Below, piece by piece: positions 1 to 10,906 of a stretch of DNA of 64,000 nucleotides. The notes beneath the pieces were generated by a model, which saw nothing but the letters and a program-made list of their open reading frames with translations, did not search any database and was not told the DNA's origin. The stretch's first letter is position 1. Every line of letters begins with the position of its first letter. The position numbers were made by a program, and so were the translations under genes. Origin of the DNA: Halosimplex halobium (GTDB lineage: Archaea > Halobacteriota > Halobacteria > Halobacteriales > Haloarculaceae); assembly GCF_051414055.1 (NCBI RefSeq), contig NZ_JBLKNX010000001.1, positions 372,001 to 436,000 of the forward strand, written 5' to 3'.

Positions 1-644
1 CGCGCGGGCGCCGCCACGATCGGGTCGCCCGCGTCGAACGTCCACCTGCGGGCGCCGCCGCTACGGTCGAGCGAACAGAGCGTCCCGGCGTCCGTCCCCG
101 CGAGGACGCGCGAATCGGTCAGCGTGACCGGCGCCGAGACGGTGCCGTCGAGCTCCGTACGCCAGTACCGTTCCTGGGAGCCCGTCCGGAGGGCCACTAC
201 GGCGGCCCCGTCGTCCATGAACGCGGTCCCGTCGGAGACGGCGGCCGCGGCCGGCGCGTCGCCCTCGCCGTCCGTCCGGTAGCGCCACCGCGTCTCCCCC
301 GAGCCCCGGTCGAGCGCGTACAGGCTCCCGTCCGTGCTCCGGACGTAGGCGGTGACGTCGTCGAACGTCGGTTCGCCCGTCGCGCTGATCGCCCGGTCCC
401 ACCGGGCCGAGATACCGTCTCGCGGGGCGTTCGCGCTACTGTAGCCGGTGTTGCCGTCGTCGTAGGCGTACATCGGCCACCTTCGCGACGCGGCGTCGCT
501 CGACGTGCGGTCGGTCGAGGGCTGTCCGCCGGCGACGGCGGAGAGGGTCGAACCGACCACGCCGGCCGCGGTCAGGCCGGCGAGGAAGCGCCGCCGCGTC
601 GGTGCGGGGCGTGTCGAATCTGAGTGCGGGGTCGTATCGTCCAT
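1..644 (-). CDS. Tat-exported PQQ-type beta-propeller protein (3' end outside window)
   Basis: Only the first 214 codons lie in the window; the gene runs off its left edge. The ATG at 644 opens a protein with a twin-arginine signal, RRRFLAGL at residues 17-24 followed by a hydrophobic stretch, so export of the folded protein by the Tat system is expected. After an S/T-rich spacer there are repeated blade-like strings of the PQQ-binding-like propeller family, for example LYALDRGSGETRWRY and GTLCSLDRSGGARRW. The family is common outside the cell in haloarchaea; the ligand and function cannot be read from the sequence. The lack of a lipobox cysteine suggests a soluble or loosely attached protein. 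The gene points away from the rest of the window. Confidence 0.7.
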   Translation of the reverse strand, partial: MDDTTPHSDSTRPAPTRRRFLAGLTAAGVVGSTLSAVAGGQPSTDRTSSDAASRRWPMYAYDDGNTGYSSANAPRDGISARWDRAISATGEPTFDDVTAYVRSTDGSLYALDRGSGETRWRYRTDGEGDAPAAAAVSDGTAFMDDGAAVVALRTGSQERYWRTELDGTVSAPVTLTDSRVLAGTDAGTLCSLDRSGGARRWTFDAGDPIVAAPA

Positions 645-679
645 CCAGCGGACCTCTGCCGGGGAGTCGTCCGGCCCCG

Positions 680-1816
680 TCAAATATCTTGTCGCACTCC
701 GTTGCGCTCGCAAGCAGCACGATCGTCGCCGTGCCCGCCGAGCAGCCACTTCAGCAGTAGCTCCGAACCCGCTCGCGGAGCGCGTCGGCGGCCCCGCGGC
801 GCTCGTCGGCGTCGACCCCCCCGCAGGTCGAACCAGGGGTCGAAGTTCACCATCGCGTGGGTCTCGACGAGCAGCGCGTAACAGTCCCGGTTGCGGCGGA
901 ACTGTTCGACGACGCGGGCCGGCCCGCCCTCGCGGTAGCCCGCGAGGAGCCCCGCACGGATCCGCTCGCTGTCGTCCGGTTGGTCGGGCAGCAGCGGCCA
1001 GTGGCCGCCGGCGAGGCTGTGCTCGACGAACGCCAGGTCGTAGGCCGGCGTCGCGGCGACGGGGAACTCCCAGTCGAGCAGGCCCGTGACCGCGCCGCTC
1101 TCGGGGTCGACCAGCGAGTTGTCCAGCGACTGGTCGACCCGGCAGAGCGCCGGCCGGAACTCGCCGGCGAGGTCGTCGACCGCCGCGTCGAGCGCGGGCA
1201 CGACATCCCCACGCAGGTCGGCGAACCGGGAGTCCACGAGCGCGTCGTCCAGTCGCTCGACCTCGCCGCGGAGGTAGTCGATCCAGTCCTCCGCGGGACC
1301 GTGGACGGTGACCGACGCGGGGTCGGCGCCCGGGCGGCCGCCGTCGAGCGACCCGTCGTGGTCGACGCCGACGAACCCGTAGGCGTCGACGGCGTCGAAC
1401 CGGTGGAGGTCGGCGAGGAGTCGGCCGGTCGAGCGGCCGAGTTCGCGGACCGCTTCGGGCGAGAACTCCGGGAGCGCCGTCCGACTGTGGTTGGCGCCCG
1501 GGAGCACCGACGCGAGGAACGCCGGCGCCGGCAGGTTCGGGTCGTCGTCGACGACGCCGAACACCGCCGGGACGGGGAGGTCGGTGTGGGCGCCGAGGAC
1601 GGCGAGGACCCGCGCCTCGTCGTCGCAGACGGGGTCCTGGTCCGGGCGCGTCGCCTTGAGGACGCACTCCCGGGGCCCGTCGGGCGTCGCCACGTCGAGG
1701 AAGTAGACGACGTGGGAGCCGTCACTGGCCGGCGTCGCCGACTCGACCCTCCAGGTCGGCCGGATACGGTCGAGCAGTTCGGTGATCTGTGCGTGCGGGA
1801 TCGTTCGATCGGTCAT
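680..1816 (-). CDS. APH-type phosphotransferase family protein with probable 3' frameshift
   Basis: This is a kinase-like small-molecule phosphotransferase of the APH/choline-kinase fold. An N-terminal lobe carries a probable nucleotide-binding lysine (CVLKAT). The C-terminal lobe has a catalytic-loop-like string, LCRVDQSLDNSLV, where the usual HGD reads RVD, and a metal-binding DWE in LLDWEFPVAATPAYDLAF. The substrate is unknown. After DPWFDLRG, about 50 residues turn arginine-rich and unlike the acidic remainder. Removing one base from the seven-C run at 816-822 restores an acidic tail ending VRSYC with a stop at 751-753. The natural gene is therefore probably 751-1816 and either the genome or the read has a +1 frameshift. 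The RVD replacement makes full kinase activity uncertain. Confidence 0.7.
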   Translation of the reverse strand: MTDRTIPHAQITELLDRIRPTWRVESATPASDGSHVVYFLDVATPDGPRECVLKATRPDQDPVCDDEARVLAVLGAHTDLPVPAVFGVVDDDPNLPAPAFLASVLPGANHSRTALPEFSPEAVRELGRSTGRLLADLHRFDAVDAYGFVGVDHDGSLDGGRPGADPASVTVHGPAEDWIDYLRGEVERLDDALVDSRFADLRGDVVPALDAAVDDLAGEFRPALCRVDQSLDNSLVDPESGAVTGLLDWEFPVAATPAYDLAFVEHSLAGGHWPLLPDQPDDSERIRAGLLAGYREGGPARVVEQFRRNRDCYALLVETHAMVNFDPWFDLRGGRRRRAPRGRRRAPRAGSELLLKWLLGGHGDDRAACERNGVRQDI

Positions 1817-2142
1817 TGTCGGGTGTCGTGGCTGCAGTGTCGGTCTGCGGGCGCGCCCGTCCGCAGCGACCGCGGACGGACTGACGGCTGTCGGGTCAGA
1901 GAACGCAAGAACGCCGCCGGCCGCCGCTATCGAGCGCGGCGGCCGGCGGCAACCGGAGCGGCGAACGAGCGACTATCGCGGATTCGAGCGGCGTCGCGCC
2001 GTCACCGGTCCGGTCAGCAGTCCGAGTTCATTGGCGGCGATCCGGTGGGGTTCGAAAAAAGTGTTCGGGGGATGTGTGAGTGCCCACCACGGTTTGGCGG
2101 AGGGCCGTCCGAACGGAGGTAGCGTCCGCCCTTTTGACCGAA

Positions 2143-2267
2143 GGTAGCATCCGGCGCAAAGCGCCGGTTCGCCGTCAGAGCACGCTCTGACGAGCCCGCA
2201 GTCGTTCGCGGTGCTCACTCCTGCGGACACCGGACGCGAGCGAACGAAGTGAGCGAGTCGTCCGGCC
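2143..2267 (-). repeat. uvrB-flanking repeat, downstream copy
   Basis: Read on the minus strand, this stretch matches 4584-4710 on the plus strand over about 125 bases with scattered substitutions and a small indel. Shared landmarks in order are ggccggacgactcgctc, cgctcgcgtccggtgt, gagtgagcaccgcgaacgac, cggcgaaccggcgc and gccggatgct. The two copies form a large inverted repeat enclosing uvrB. Neither copy has coding character or a transposase, so this looks like a dispersed non-coding haloarchaeal repeat. Confidence 0.75.
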
Positions 2268-2337
2268 TGTCTCGTGAGAGTAGCGAACGAGACCTCGTCA
2301 GAGCTTGCTCTGACGGTGTTTTCACCCATGTTTTTGG

Positions 2338-2386
2338 CGATGGGGTTCCCCGCAGGTCGCCGAAGGCGACCGAGGAAACCCCATCG
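2338..2386 (-). terminator. Terminator-like long hairpin just after uvrB
   Basis: On the minus strand, the uvrB stop at 2401 is followed within a few bases by a five-T run and then this hairpin. The outer 10-bp stem pairs 2338-2347 with 2377-2386 (cgatggggtt with aaccccatcg). The inner 7-bp stem pairs 2355-2361 with 2365-2371 around a three-base loop. Archaeal termination mostly uses T tracts, so the hairpin may instead stabilise the mRNA 3' end. Confidence 0.5.
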
Positions 2387-2400
2387 CGAAAAAGATGGTC

Positions 2401-4467
<2,067 letters not shown>

Positions 4468-5091
4468 TCGGGAGTAGGCGCGGACGAACTTGAGGGGTGT
4501 GGTCCACCATCTTTTTTCACGGGGGCGTCGTCGCGAGCCAGTCGGCTCGCGCCTCGAACCCCGTCAAAAACACGGGTGAACATGGCCGGACGACTCGCTC
4601 CCTCCGGTCGCTCGCGTCCGGTGTCTGCGGGAGTGAGCACCGCGAACGACCGAAGGGTCGTCAGCGGTTGCTCTGGCGGCGAACCGGCGCCTCCGGCGCC
4701 GGATGCTTCCTGCAGGTGGGTGTTTTGCGGTGCAGTCGGCGCGCACTGTCGCGCGAGGTCTTCGTGAACTTGTGAGCGAAGGCTCGTCAGAGCGTACTCC
4801 GACGGTGGATGAGTCGTCGCACGTCGCAGGCGCGCGGAGTGCAATCGGCTGGGGAGGTTCGTGGCCGTCCGCGGTTGCCGTGCGGGGCAGTCTGCGGTGC
4901 TGTCCTGGCAGACTGAAAGGCGAGGCGCGAGCGCGCCGAGGGCTTTCAGCGCTTTCCGTGTCCTGCGGTTGCGGTCACTGATACGAGGGTGGCGAGGATT
5001 TCCATCCCGTCGTCGAGCGCGGTCGAGAGACGCGAAAACCCCGGACCGCCACGAGGCTTATCCCGGTCGGCCACCTCGTTAGAACAGACCG
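4468..5091. other. Intergenic region upstream of uvrB
   Basis: No supported gene. It contains an A/T-rich patch near 4510-4518 that could serve the uvrB promoter on the minus strand, the string caaaaacacgggtgaa (4565-4580) that recurs at other intergenic sites in this window, the upstream copy of the uvrB-flanking repeat (4584-4710), and several further short inverted repeats up to about 4960. Confidence 0.55.
4584..4710 (+). repeat. uvrB-flanking repeat, upstream copy
   Basis: This is the partner of 2143-2267 in inverted orientation, about 127 bases with most positions shared. It contains a small internal inverted repeat, ccggcgcctccggcgccgg. The copies are non-coding and lie immediately outside uvrB on both sides. 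Confidence 0.75.
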
Positions 5092-5271
5092 ATGGGCATC
5101 TTCAACAGGCTCGGCCGGGAGGTCGAGGAGTTCAAGCAGAGCGCCAAGCAGGCGGCCGAGGAGCGCCACGACTACCGATGCGAGGCCTGTGACGCGCGCT
5201 TCTCCACCGACTACGAGGAGTGTCCCGACTGCGGCGCCGAGGCGGTCGTGGCAGCGACGGACGACGAGTAG
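5092..5271 (+). CDS. Small zinc-ribbon protein (59 aa)
   Basis: The ATG at 5092 opens a 59-residue protein. It has an amphipathic charged helix (residues 3-27) followed by a rubredoxin-like zinc ribbon with two CxxC knuckles, CEAC near residue 30 and CPDC near residue 44. Such one-domain zinc-ribbon proteins are frequent in haloarchaea and mostly of unknown role; the ribbon suggests binding of nucleic acid or protein partners. An ordinary start and a typical acidic composition support it as real. Its stop at 5271 lies three bases before the end of the convergent prenyl synthase gene. Confidence 0.7.
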   Translation: MGIFNRLGREVEEFKQSAKQAAEERHDYRCEACDARFSTDYEECPDCGAEAVVAATDDE

Positions 5272-5274
5272 AAC

Positions 5275-6117
5275 TCAGCGCTCCCGAACCACGACGAACT
5301 CAGCGAGGTCGCGCAGGTAGTCCATCGCCTTCGAGTCCGCGGCGTCGACGGCGGCGAGCGCGTCGAGTGCGGCCTGGGACTGCTCGTGGGCGCGGTCGTT
5401 GGCCTCGTCGGGAGTGAGATCCGCCACCTGCACGAGCGACGGCCGCTCCATGGCGGCGTCGTGGCCGGTGGGCTTGCCGAGGTCCTCGGCGTCGGCGGTG
5501 GCGTCTAACACGTCGTCGCGCATCTGGAAGGCGACCCCGACCCGCTCGGCGTACTTGCCGAAGTTCTCGACCGTGTAGGCGTCCGCCTCGGCGGCGATCG
5601 CGCCGAGTTCGGCCGCGGCGCGGAACAGGGCGCCGGTCTTCCGCCGGGCGAGCTCCATGTACTCCTCCTCGCTGGTCGGCCGGGCGACGAGTTCGGTCGC
5701 CTCGCCCTCGCCGAGTTCGACCATCGACTCGGAGACGGCCTGCATCGCCCGCTCGTTCGCCGAAAAGAGGGCGAAGGCCTCGCCGAGCAGGCCGTCGCTG
5801 GCGATGATGGCGGGGCCGTGGCCGAACTCCGCCCACGCCGAGGGCGTCCCGCGGCGCAGTTCCGACCGGTCGATGATGTCGTCGACGACCAGCGACGCGC
5901 TGTGGACGAGCTCGATGCCGACCGCGAACTCGACGGCGGTGTCGATATCGCCGCCGAGCGCCTCGCAGACCAGCACCGTCACCGTCGGCCGCACCCGCTT
6001 GCCCCCCGACAGCACCACGTGGCGAACCTCGTCGCCGAGTTCGTCGGGCTCGACGCCGTCGAGGACCGCCTCCAGCCGCTCCTCGACGCGCTCCCGACGA
6101 GACTCCAGGTACTCCAT
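5275..6117 (-). CDS. idsA: Polyprenyl (geranylgeranyl-type) diphosphate synthase
   Basis: This enzyme condenses isopentenyl diphosphate onto allylic diphosphates to make the C15-C20 chains used for archaeal lipids, carotenoids and quinone tails. The 280-residue product fits the short-chain trans-prenyltransferase family. It has the GGKRVRP substrate-binding motif (about residues 38-44), a first aspartate-rich motif DDIID near residue 78, and a second DDVLD near residue 200. Lysine and glutamine of the ARRKTGALF region are also present. GGPP made here would feed the carotenoid route that ends in crtY and brp some 20 kb away. Chain length is inferred from family, not proven; some paralogues make farnesyl diphosphate. 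Confidence 0.88.
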   Translation of the reverse strand: MEYLESRRERVEERLEAVLDGVEPDELGDEVRHVVLSGGKRVRPTVTVLVCEALGGDIDTAVEFAVGIELVHSASLVVDDIIDRSELRRGTPSAWAEFGHGPAIIASDGLLGEAFALFSANERAMQAVSESMVELGEGEATELVARPTSEEEYMELARRKTGALFRAAAELGAIAAEADAYTVENFGKYAERVGVAFQMRDDVLDATADAEDLGKPTGHDAAMERPSLVQVADLTPDEANDRAHEQSQAALDALAAVDAADSKAMDYLRDLAEFVVVRER

Positions 6118-6232
6118 CGCCCCACGCTTAGGAACAGCCCCGCAAGTAGCTGACGAAACCGCCCCTGTCCGGCCGGCAGTGGCTACCCGGGCTTCGCGGG
6201 CGTCTTCCGACTCGGCAGTCGTCCCCGCCGCT

Positions 6233-7639
6233 CTACGAATCGGCGGCGGTCTCGCCCGGTACGTCGGCCGCTCCGGACCGGGTCGCCCGCGCCTCCGAGG
6301 GTTCCGCAGCGAGGGCGACGAGCGGACTCGCGCCGATCGCGGCCGCGACGGCGGCGAAGCCCATGACGAAGAGCACGAGGCCGAACGGGGTCGACGCGAA
6401 GGGGACGTAGACGGCGCCCGCGACGAACCAGCCAGTCAGCGCCACGGCGGCGCCGAACAGCACCGGGCGGAGCCCGCCGCCGGCGCGGTACTCCGCGAGC
6501 GCACGCCCGACGAGCAGCCCCCCGGCGAGGGGGAGGTGATAGACCGCCAGTTCGACCGCCGATTCGAATACGACCGGGTCGCCCAGCAGCCCCTCCAGCG
6601 CGGCGTACGCGCCGCCGACGGCGGCCAGCGAGGCGACGCCGAGGGCGGCCGCGCCCCGGAGGGACCGGAGTAGCCGCGGCGCGACCGTCCCGGCTCCGCC
6701 GGCGACGAGGTACGTGGCCGCGAGACCGACCAGCCACTCTCCGGGGGACACCACGGGGACGGCCACGGCCGCGAGCCCGCCGAGCGCGGCGACCTGCTTC
6801 GGCTGCACGCCCCGCCCGGACGACAGCAGGCCGCCGACTCCCGCGACGACGACGAACAGCACCCCCGCGAAGACGAACGCGGTCGGCACGACGAAGCTAC
6901 CGAGGTTGCCGAGCCAGAGCGGCGCGCTCGATAGCGCCGTCGCGCCGGCCACGCGCCAGCCGGCGGTCTCCGGGTCGCCGTAGACGACGTAGAGGTCCTC
7001 GTAGAACACCGGGCCGTGTTCCTCCGCCGTCGACCCCCGCCAGGTGACGCGCCCGCCGTCGACCGTCGGCGTCGCCTCGGGCGGCGCGTACTCCGAGTCG
7101 ACCGCCCCGGCGGGGTCGTTCAGGACCGTCGCGCCCGGCGGCCCGACGAGCGTGAACTCGTCGACGTCGAGGATCCACCCGCCCTGGACCCCGTCGGAGT
7201 GGAAGTAGTCGACGACGAGCGTCCCCAGCCGCCGCGTCCCCGCGTCGGGGTCGGTGAACCGGACCGTGACCGACCGGCCCTCGACCGCGACGGACTCGAC
7301 GGTCAGCGACCCCTCCTCGTAGACGTGGGGCAGGCCGTGACCCTCCCGGACGGCCGCCCGAGCGACCGACTCGGCTGCGTCCGGTTCGGCGAGCGCGTCG
7401 GCGTCCGCCCCGTCGAGCCGGTTGGTCACCGTCCACGTCGCCGAGCCGTTCGCGTGGACCCGGACCGTCGCCGTGCTGTTGGTCACGGTCACGTCGTAGC
7501 CGCGGTCGTCGGCTGCGTCCGCGAAGCTCGATCCGCAGGCCCGGCAGACCGGGTCGAGCTGTGGGCTGGCGACCCCACCGGCTGCGGTCACGGCCGCCAG
7601 CACCACGAGCAGGCCGACGGCGACGAGACGCCGCGACAT
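6233..7639 (-). CDS. Membrane protein with exported N-terminal domain
   Basis: The ATG at 7639 begins MSRRLVAVGLLVVLAAV, a clear signal peptide. About 230 mostly polar residues rich in beta-like strings follow (VTVTNSTATVRVHANGSATW), then six or seven hydrophobic segments from about residue 245 to the end. The pattern is a secreted sensory or binding domain on a multi-spanning membrane base. A cysteine pair, CRAC, lies just after the signal. I recognise no named family with confidence; conserved haloarchaeal proteins of this layout are usually called hypothetical. It follows the dehydratase gene on the same strand with a gap of about 90 bases, but a shared function is not evident. Confidence 0.65.
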   Translation of the reverse strand: MSRRLVAVGLLVVLAAVTAAGGVASPQLDPVCRACGSSFADAADDRGYDVTVTNSTATVRVHANGSATWTVTNRLDGADADALAEPDAAESVARAAVREGHGLPHVYEEGSLTVESVAVEGRSVTVRFTDPDAGTRRLGTLVVDYFHSDGVQGGWILDVDEFTLVGPPGATVLNDPAGAVDSEYAPPEATPTVDGGRVTWRGSTAEEHGPVFYEDLYVVYGDPETAGWRVAGATALSSAPLWLGNLGSFVVPTAFVFAGVLFVVVAGVGGLLSSGRGVQPKQVAALGGLAAVAVPVVSPGEWLVGLAATYLVAGGAGTVAPRLLRSLRGAAALGVASLAAVGGAYAALEGLLGDPVVFESAVELAVYHLPLAGGLLVGRALAEYRAGGGLRPVLFGAAVALTGWFVAGAVYVPFASTPFGLVLFVMGFAAVAAAIGASPLVALAAEPSEARATRSGAADVPGETAADS

Positions 7640-7731
7640 ACCGGCCGGATGGCCCACCGCCGGTAAATGTCTTCTGCGTACCACGTGCTGGATTGCGCGG
7701 TCGCCGCCGCGTTCGCCGCTCCGGCCGTCGA

Positions 7732-8922
7732 TCAGGCCTCGTCGAAGACGCTCTCGCCGTCGAGCGCGTACTCGGCGACGGTGTCCTGGTCGACGGTCAC
7801 GCCGAGGCCGGGCTCGTCGGGCAGTTCGATCCGGCCCTCGTGGAGGATGTCCTCCTCGATTACGTCCGCCCACCAGTCCACGTCGCGGGCGTGGTACTCC
7901 AGCGCCAGGAAGTTCGAGGCCGCGGCGCCGACGTGGGCGCTGGCCATCGTCCCGACCGGCGAGGCGACGTTGTGCAGGGCCAGCGGGATGTGGTAGGCCT
8001 TGGCCATGTTCGCCATCTTCTTCACCTCGTGCATCCCGCCGTTTTTCGGCACGTCCGGGTGGAACACGTCGACGCCCTGGTCCTCGACCAGCCGCCGGGC
8101 GCCCTCGACGCGGTAGACGTTCTCGCCGGCGGCGATGGTCACCGCCGACTCGTCGGCGGCCTTGATCTGCATGTCGTCGTTCTCCGGCGGGACCGTGTCC
8201 TCCAGCCACCACACGTCCGTCGGGTCCAGCTGGTCGGCCAGCCGCCGGACGGTGTCGGTCGTCCAGCTCCAGTGGCAGTCGAAGGCCACGTCGGCGCGGT
8301 CGCCCACCCGGTCGGTCACCGTCTCGACGATCTCCGCGCGGTACTCGATGGCCCGCCCGTTGAGGTGCTTGTTTCGCGGGTCCTGGACGTGCCTGTCGGG
8401 GCTGTCCAGGTCGAACTTGACGGCGTCCCACCCCTCGTCGAGGACCTCCTCGGCCGCGTCGGCGTAGGCCTCCGGGCGGTAGGCCGACTCGTCGCCGCCC
8501 TCCATCGCGTCGTGGAGGTGCTCGCCGGCGTGGACGTCGCAGTACACTCGCACCTCGTCGCGGTGTTTCCCGCCGAGCAACTGGTAGGCCGGCACCTCCA
8601 GCAGCTTCCCCGCCAGGTCGTGCAGCGCGATATCGATACCCGACAGCGCCGTGACGCCGACGCCGTTCATCCCGCCGAGATACGAGGTCCGCTCGTACAG
8701 CTCGGTCAGCCGCGCGTCGACGTCGACCGGGTTCTTCCCGACGAGGTACTGCTTCGCGAAGTCGATGTAGGCGTCGGCCGCCGGCCCCAGCACGGCCTCG
8801 CCGGTGCCGGTCACCCCCGCGTCGGTGTACACCCGAACCAGCGTCCACTCGAACGTGGTCCCGATCTTCGTCGTCTGTACGTCCGTGATCGATACGTCCC
8901 GTGCGTCCTCGGGGACAGGCAT
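7732..8922 (-). CDS. Enolase-superfamily sugar-acid dehydratase (mandelate racemase/muconate lactonizing type)
   Basis: A cytoplasmic metal-dependent enzyme of 396 residues. The N-terminal capping domain is followed by a barrel with metal ligands D215 (in DCHWSW), E241 (WLEDTVPPEN) and E267 (AAGENVY), and candidate acid-base residues H217 and H317 (LHNVASPVG). The D-x-H pair and distant H match the galactonate/xylonate/mannonate dehydratase side of the family rather than the KxK muconate type. Dehydration of an aldonic acid to a 2-keto-3-deoxy acid is therefore likely. Haloarchaea use such an enzyme (XacD) in pentose breakdown, but no pathway neighbours are present here to fix the substrate. 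A promoter box lies about 25 bases upstream. Confidence 0.85.
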   Translation of the reverse strand: MPVPEDARDVSITDVQTTKIGTTFEWTLVRVYTDAGVTGTGEAVLGPAADAYIDFAKQYLVGKNPVDVDARLTELYERTSYLGGMNGVGVTALSGIDIALHDLAGKLLEVPAYQLLGGKHRDEVRVYCDVHAGEHLHDAMEGGDESAYRPEAYADAAEEVLDEGWDAVKFDLDSPDRHVQDPRNKHLNGRAIEYRAEIVETVTDRVGDRADVAFDCHWSWTTDTVRRLADQLDPTDVWWLEDTVPPENDDMQIKAADESAVTIAAGENVYRVEGARRLVEDQGVDVFHPDVPKNGGMHEVKKMANMAKAYHIPLALHNVASPVGTMASAHVGAAASNFLALEYHARDVDWWADVIEEDILHEGRIELPDEPGLGVTVDQDTVAEYALDGESVFDEA

Positions 8923-8942
8923 GTCACCTCATCGCGAACCTC

Positions 8943-8952
8943 GATATAAAAC
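8943..8952 (-). promoter_or_regulatory. TATA-like box of the dehydratase gene
   Basis: On the minus strand this reads ttttatatc, centred about 25 bases before the ATG at 8922, as expected for a leaderless haloarchaeal transcript. Confidence 0.5.
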
Positions 8953-9017
8953 GGTCCGCATAGCGGAAGGACCGGCCGTCGCTCGACGCGGTCTACGGAC
9001 CCGGTACCCGCAAGATG

Positions 9018-9971
9018 CTACCCGCCGAACTCCTCGGTCAGCGCCGGCACCACGTCGAACAGGTCGTCGACGATCCCGTAGTCGGCGATGTCGAAGATGG
9101 GCGCGTTGGGATCCTTGTTGATCGCGATTATCGTGTCCGCGCCCTTCATCCCGGCCACGTGCTGGACCGCGCCGGAGATCCCGACGGCGATGTACACGTC
9201 CGGGGTGACGACCTTCCCGCTCTGGCCGACCTGGCGATTCTTGGGGAGCCAGCCGTTGTCGACGACTGGCCGGGAGGCCGAGACGGTGGCGTCCAGCGCC
9301 TCAGCCAGGTCCCAGATGATGTCGAGGTTGTCCTCCTCCTCGATGCCCCGGCCCACGGAGACGAGCACGTCCGCCTCGGCGATGTCTACGTCGCCGCCGG
9401 CCGCCTCCTCGAAGCCGGTCACCGTCGAGCGGACGGCCGATTCGTCGATGCTCACGTCGAACGGTTCGACGGCCGCGTCGCCGCCCTTCGGCGCCTTGGG
9501 CCACTCGGCCGGCCGGAGCGTCACGGCCGCGCGGTCGGCGTCGACCTCGACGGTCGTCTCGACCTTCGAGCCGTACATCTCGCGGGTGACGACCAGCCGG
9601 TCCTCGACCGTCAGGTCGACGGCGTCGGTCACCAGCGGCAGGCCCAGCCGCTCGGCGACCGCCGGCGCGTAGTCGAGGCCGTTGACGGTGTGGGGGACGA
9701 GGAGGTAGTCCGGGTCGAGTTCGGCCGCCAACTGCTCGACGGCCTGGACGTACACGTCGTGGTTGAACTCCTCGCCGTAGTCGACGGTGTGGACGGCGTC
9801 GACGCCCTCGCGGACGAGTTCCTCGCCGAACGATTCCACGTCGCCGCCGACGACTGCCAGGTGGAGTTCCGAGTCGGTCGCCTCGGCCACCTCGCGGCCG
9901 GCACCGGCGAGTTCGTGGCTCACGTCCCGCAGTTCGCCGCGGCGGTGCTCGGCGACGGCCAGCACCGTCAT
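9018..9971 (-). CDS. etfA: Electron transfer flavoprotein subunit alpha
   Basis: The FAD-binding partner of EtfB. The heterodimer carries electrons from acyl-CoA and other dehydrogenases to the quinone pool. The 317-residue product has the C-terminal ETF-alpha FAD signature: SVGRGI, then ASRPVVDNGWLPKNRQVGQ (about residues 233-251), then GISGAVQHVAGM. The N-terminal half carries the AANH-like fold shared with EtfB (VPHTVNGLDYAPAVAERLGL). Its ATG overlaps the etfB stop by four bases (ATGA), so the two are translationally coupled. No bifurcating partner such as EtfC/FixC is visible in the window, so an ordinary role in beta-oxidation or amino-acid oxidation is the default. Confidence 0.95.
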   Translation of the reverse strand: MTVLAVAEHRRGELRDVSHELAGAGREVAEATDSELHLAVVGGDVESFGEELVREGVDAVHTVDYGEEFNHDVYVQAVEQLAAELDPDYLLVPHTVNGLDYAPAVAERLGLPLVTDAVDLTVEDRLVVTREMYGSKVETTVEVDADRAAVTLRPAEWPKAPKGGDAAVEPFDVSIDESAVRSTVTGFEEAAGGDVDIAEADVLVSVGRGIEEEDNLDIIWDLAEALDATVSASRPVVDNGWLPKNRQVGQSGKVVTPDVYIAVGISGAVQHVAGMKGADTIIAINKDPNAPIFDIADYGIVDDLFDVVPALTEEFGG

Positions 9972-10804
9972 TGGCCGGCCCCCCGTTCGCGGAGGACCGC
10001 GGCGAGTTCACCCGCCGTCTCGTCGGGGCCGCCCTCGAAGACGGTCGCCTCGCCCTCCGACTCGGGTTCGTAGGTGGCCGTCCGGCGCAGCGGCGTCTCC
10101 AGCGCGCCCTCGTCGAGCCCCAGGTCGGCGAGGGTCTTCACGTCCAGCGGCTTGTTCTGGGCCTGACGGATGCCCCGCAGGCTGGCGTAGCGGGGCTCGT
10201 TGATCCCCGTCTGGATGGTCAACACGGCGGGCAGCTCCACGTCGGTCAGCTCCTCGACGCCGCCCTCCAGCTCGCGGTGGACCGAGGCGACGCCGCCCTC
10301 GGTGTCGAGGTCGAGCTGGTTGACGACGGCGGCCCACTCGTCGCCGAGCTTCTCGGCGAGGGTCACCCCTGTCGCGGCGAAGCTGTCGTCGCCGCTCTGG
10401 ACGCCCGACAGTATCAGGTCGGGGTCCTCCTCGCGGGCGACGGCCGCCAGCAGGTCGGCCTTCGTCTCGGCGTCGAGCAGGTCCCGCTCGGCGATCGCGT
10501 CGTCCCAGACCCGGACGGCCCGGTCGGCGCCCTTCGCCAGCGCCTTCCGGATGGTCTCCTCCGAGCGCTCGGGACCGACCGTGACGGTGACGACCTCCAC
10601 GTCGTCATCAGGTTCCTCCTGATTGCCCGCCGAGCTCTGCTCGGCGCTGTCGCCCGCCTCCGCGATCTGGACCGCCTCCTCGACGGCGTAGTCGTCCCAC
10701 TCGTTGAGTTCGTAGGTGAGGTATCGCTCGTCCACGTCGAGCCCGTCGATCTCGAACTCGTCGTCGACGACCGCCACGTCCGTGACTGTGACGAGGACCT
10801 TCAT
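9968..10804 (-). CDS. etfB: Electron transfer flavoprotein subunit beta
   Basis: The AMP-binding subunit of the electron transfer flavoprotein. Key strings are RKALAKGADRAVRVWDD, ILSGVQSGDDSFAATGVTLAEKLG and the signature-like region from VHRELEGGVEELTDVELPAVLTI to INEPRYASL. At 278 residues it is a little longer than many bacterial EtfB proteins. An acidic insertion rich in D, E, S and Q lies around residues 50-70, of the kind haloarchaeal proteins often carry. It is first in a two-gene operon with etfA, with a TATA-like box about 30 bases before its ATG. Confidence 0.95.
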   Translation of the reverse strand: MKVLVTVTDVAVVDDEFEIDGLDVDERYLTYELNEWDDYAVEEAVQIAEAGDSAEQSSAGNQEEPDDDVEVVTVTVGPERSEETIRKALAKGADRAVRVWDDAIAERDLLDAETKADLLAAVAREEDPDLILSGVQSGDDSFAATGVTLAEKLGDEWAAVVNQLDLDTEGGVASVHRELEGGVEELTDVELPAVLTIQTGINEPRYASLRGIRQAQNKPLDVKTLADLGLDEGALETPLRRTATYEPESEGEATVFEGGPDETAGELAAVLRERGAGQ

Positions 10805-10830
10805 ACCCCGTGAGTTGGCCCGGTCGGCGG

Positions 10831-10841
10831 TTAAACGTTTC
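10831..10841 (-). promoter_or_regulatory. TATA-like box of etfBA
   Basis: The minus-strand string aaacgtttaa lies about 30 bases upstream of the etfB ATG at 10804, in an otherwise GC-rich leader. A leaderless start is likely. Confidence 0.5.
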
Positions 10842-10906
10842 CGAGGGGCGGGCCGTTGTTCGGCGTTTTCGCCGCGAAACGTGCCCCTACCGGGAGAACG
10901 CTCGCC

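Larger units (their letters stand above)
1817..2400. other. Intergenic region between a phosphotransferase gene and the uvrB 3' end
   Basis: No supported gene. It holds the uvrB terminator-like hairpin (2338-2386), one arm of the uvrB-flanking inverted repeat (2143-2267), and several small inverted repeats built on the words gagc and gctc. A short AT-rich patch at 2052-2060 (ttcgaaaaaa) could be a promoter element, but no convincing reading frame follows it. Confidence 0.6.
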
